This document shows positions 6,222 to 6,968 of a stretch of DNA of 6,968 bases, in pieces. Under the pieces are notes generated by a model. The model was not told where the DNA came from. It did no database searches and worked only from the letters and a program-made list of their open reading frames with translations. Every line of letters begins with the position of its first letter. Within the stretch, counting starts at the first letter, position 1. A program made the position numbers and the translations under genes. Origin of the DNA: Comamonadaceae bacterium (GTDB lineage: Bacteria; Pseudomonadota; Gammaproteobacteria; Burkholderiales; Burkholderiaceae_C). The stretch spans positions 1-6,968 of the forward strand of contig CANHXV010000107.1 in assembly GCA_947464665.1 (NCBI GenBank), given 5' to 3'.

Positions 6222-6968
6222 ATGAGCGCAGTTCTACATCCTCACGATCATGCCCATGGTCACGACGACCACCATGGTGCCCCAGAAGGCTGGCGCCGTT
6301 GGGTTTTTGCCACCAATCACAAAGACATCGGTACTTTGTATTTGTTGTTCAGCTTCACCATGCTCATGATTGGCGGCATTTTGGCCCTGCTCATTCGTGT
6401 TGAGCTGTATCAGCCAGGTTTGCAACTGGTCAATCCTGAGTTGTTCAATCAACTCACCACCATGCACGGTTTGATCATGGTGTTTGGTGCCATCATGCCG
6501 GCCTTTGTGGGCTTTGCAAACTGGATGATTCCGTTGCAAATTGGCGCGGCCGATATGGCCTTTGCCCGCATGAACAACTTCAGCTTCTGGCTCATGATTC
6601 CTGCCGCTGTCATGTTGGCAGGCTCCTTCTTTATGCCTGGTGGCGCACCTGCTGCGGGTTGGACTTTGTATGCACCCTTGACATTGCAAATGGGCCCGTC
6701 TATGGACGCTGGTATTTTTGCATTGCACATCTTGGGCGCCTCGTCCATCATGGGCTCTATCAACATCATTGTGACCATTTTGAACATGCGCGCCCCTGGC
6801 ATGACGCTCATGAAGATGCCCATGTTTGCATGGACATGGCTCATTACGGCGTACTTGTTGATTGCTGTGATGCCTGTGTTGGCTGGCGCCATCACCATGA
6901 CGCTCACTGACCGTCACTTCGGTACCAGCTTCTTCAACCCAGCTGGCGGCGGCGACCCCGTCATGTAC
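6222..6968 (+). CDS. coxA: Cytochrome c oxidase subunit I, N-terminal part (cut by window end)
   Basis: The frame from the ATG at 6222 stays open for 249 codons to the window edge and encodes the first part of the heme-copper oxidase catalytic subunit, normally about 530 residues. It opens with a histidine-rich tail (HPHDHAHGHDDHH, residues 6-18) and then RRWVFATNHKDIGTLYLLF, the family start. H82 in TTMHGLIMVFG is the conserved helix II ligand of low-spin heme a. GAADMAFARMNNFSFW at 108-123 carries D111 and the paired asparagines N118/N119 of the D proton channel, placing it with A-type oxidases. Membrane helices lie near 38-60, 80-104, 121-138, 161-188 and 203-228. The sequence stops at GGGDPVMY, just before the helix VI HPEVY copper-B site, so the active-site ligands and K channel cannot be checked. 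It follows coxB and is expected to be followed by assembly and subunit III genes. Confidence 0.96.
   Translation, partial: MSAVLHPHDHAHGHDDHHGAPEGWRRWVFATNHKDIGTLYLLFSFTMLMIGGILALLIRVELYQPGLQLVNPELFNQLTTMHGLIMVFGAIMPAFVGFANWMIPLQIGAADMAFARMNNFSFWLMIPAAVMLAGSFFMPGGAPAAGWTLYAPLTLQMGPSMDAGIFALHILGASSIMGSINIIVTILNMRAPGMTLMKMPMFAWTWLITAYLLIAVMPVLAGAITMTLTDRHFGTSFFNPAGGGDPVMY

Noticed and set aside
6234..6917. Long antisense open frames (227 and 152 codons) opposite coxA
   Set aside because: The sense frame is clear CoxA; the antisense products are His/Gln- or Met-rich with no domain signature.
1..6968. Search for a mobile element, defence system, CRISPR array or RNA gene
   Set aside because: All substantial open frames are explained by common chromosomal families, gene spacing is tight, and no terminal repeats, spaced repeat arrays or tRNA-like folds were seen.

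Overview
This window looks like ordinary chromosome from a betaproteobacterium, most likely family Comamonadaceae (Burkholderiales; a Limnohabitans- or Rhodoferax-like organism). The placement rests on recognising protein sequences (the 3-oxoadipyl-CoA thiolase, the caa3-type CoxB with a fused cytochrome c, the histidine-rich CoxA N-terminus, the divergent BioC-like protein) and on moderate GC content judged by eye, not on a database search. Eight protein genes fill nearly all of the window; there is no sign of a mobile element, CRISPR array, tRNA or rRNA.

Layout. (1) Positions 6-2710, plus strand: three tightly spaced catabolic genes, namely a 3-oxoadipyl-CoA thiolase (pcaF/paaJ type), a zinc-independent quinone-reductase-like MDR oxidoreductase and a stand-alone NodN-type MaoC hydratase. 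They probably form the end of an operon for aromatic or acyl-CoA degradation that starts upstream of the window. (2) Positions 2707-3870, minus strand: comF (phosphoribosyltransferase-fold protein) followed by trmL (tRNA wobble 2'-O-methyltransferase). The trmL end overlaps the maoC end by four bases. (3) Positions 3871-3927: a 57-bp divergent control region with an 8-bp direct repeat at 11-bp spacing. (4) Positions 3928-4863, plus strand: a BioC-like methyltransferase-fold protein whose SAM-binding motif I is eroded. (5) Positions 4864-5013: a 150-bp leader with candidate promoter and operator elements. (6) Positions 5014-6968, plus strand: coxB (copper-A subunit II with C-terminal heme c) and the first 249 codons of coxA, the start of an aerobic terminal oxidase operon.

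How the genes work together. The thiolase releases acetyl-CoA and succinyl-CoA from the lower beta-ketoadipate or phenylacetate pathway. The resulting reducing power reaches the respiratory chain, which ends in the oxidase encoded at the right edge. The comF, trmL and bioC genes are housekeeping or biotin-related neighbours with no evident functional tie to either cluster.

I found no convincing new biological system. The most interesting points are the BioC-like protein without a recognisable SAM-binding glycine motif, the stand-alone MaoC hydratase beside a 3-oxoadipyl-CoA thiolase, and small symmetric or repeated elements in the bioC and cox control regions.
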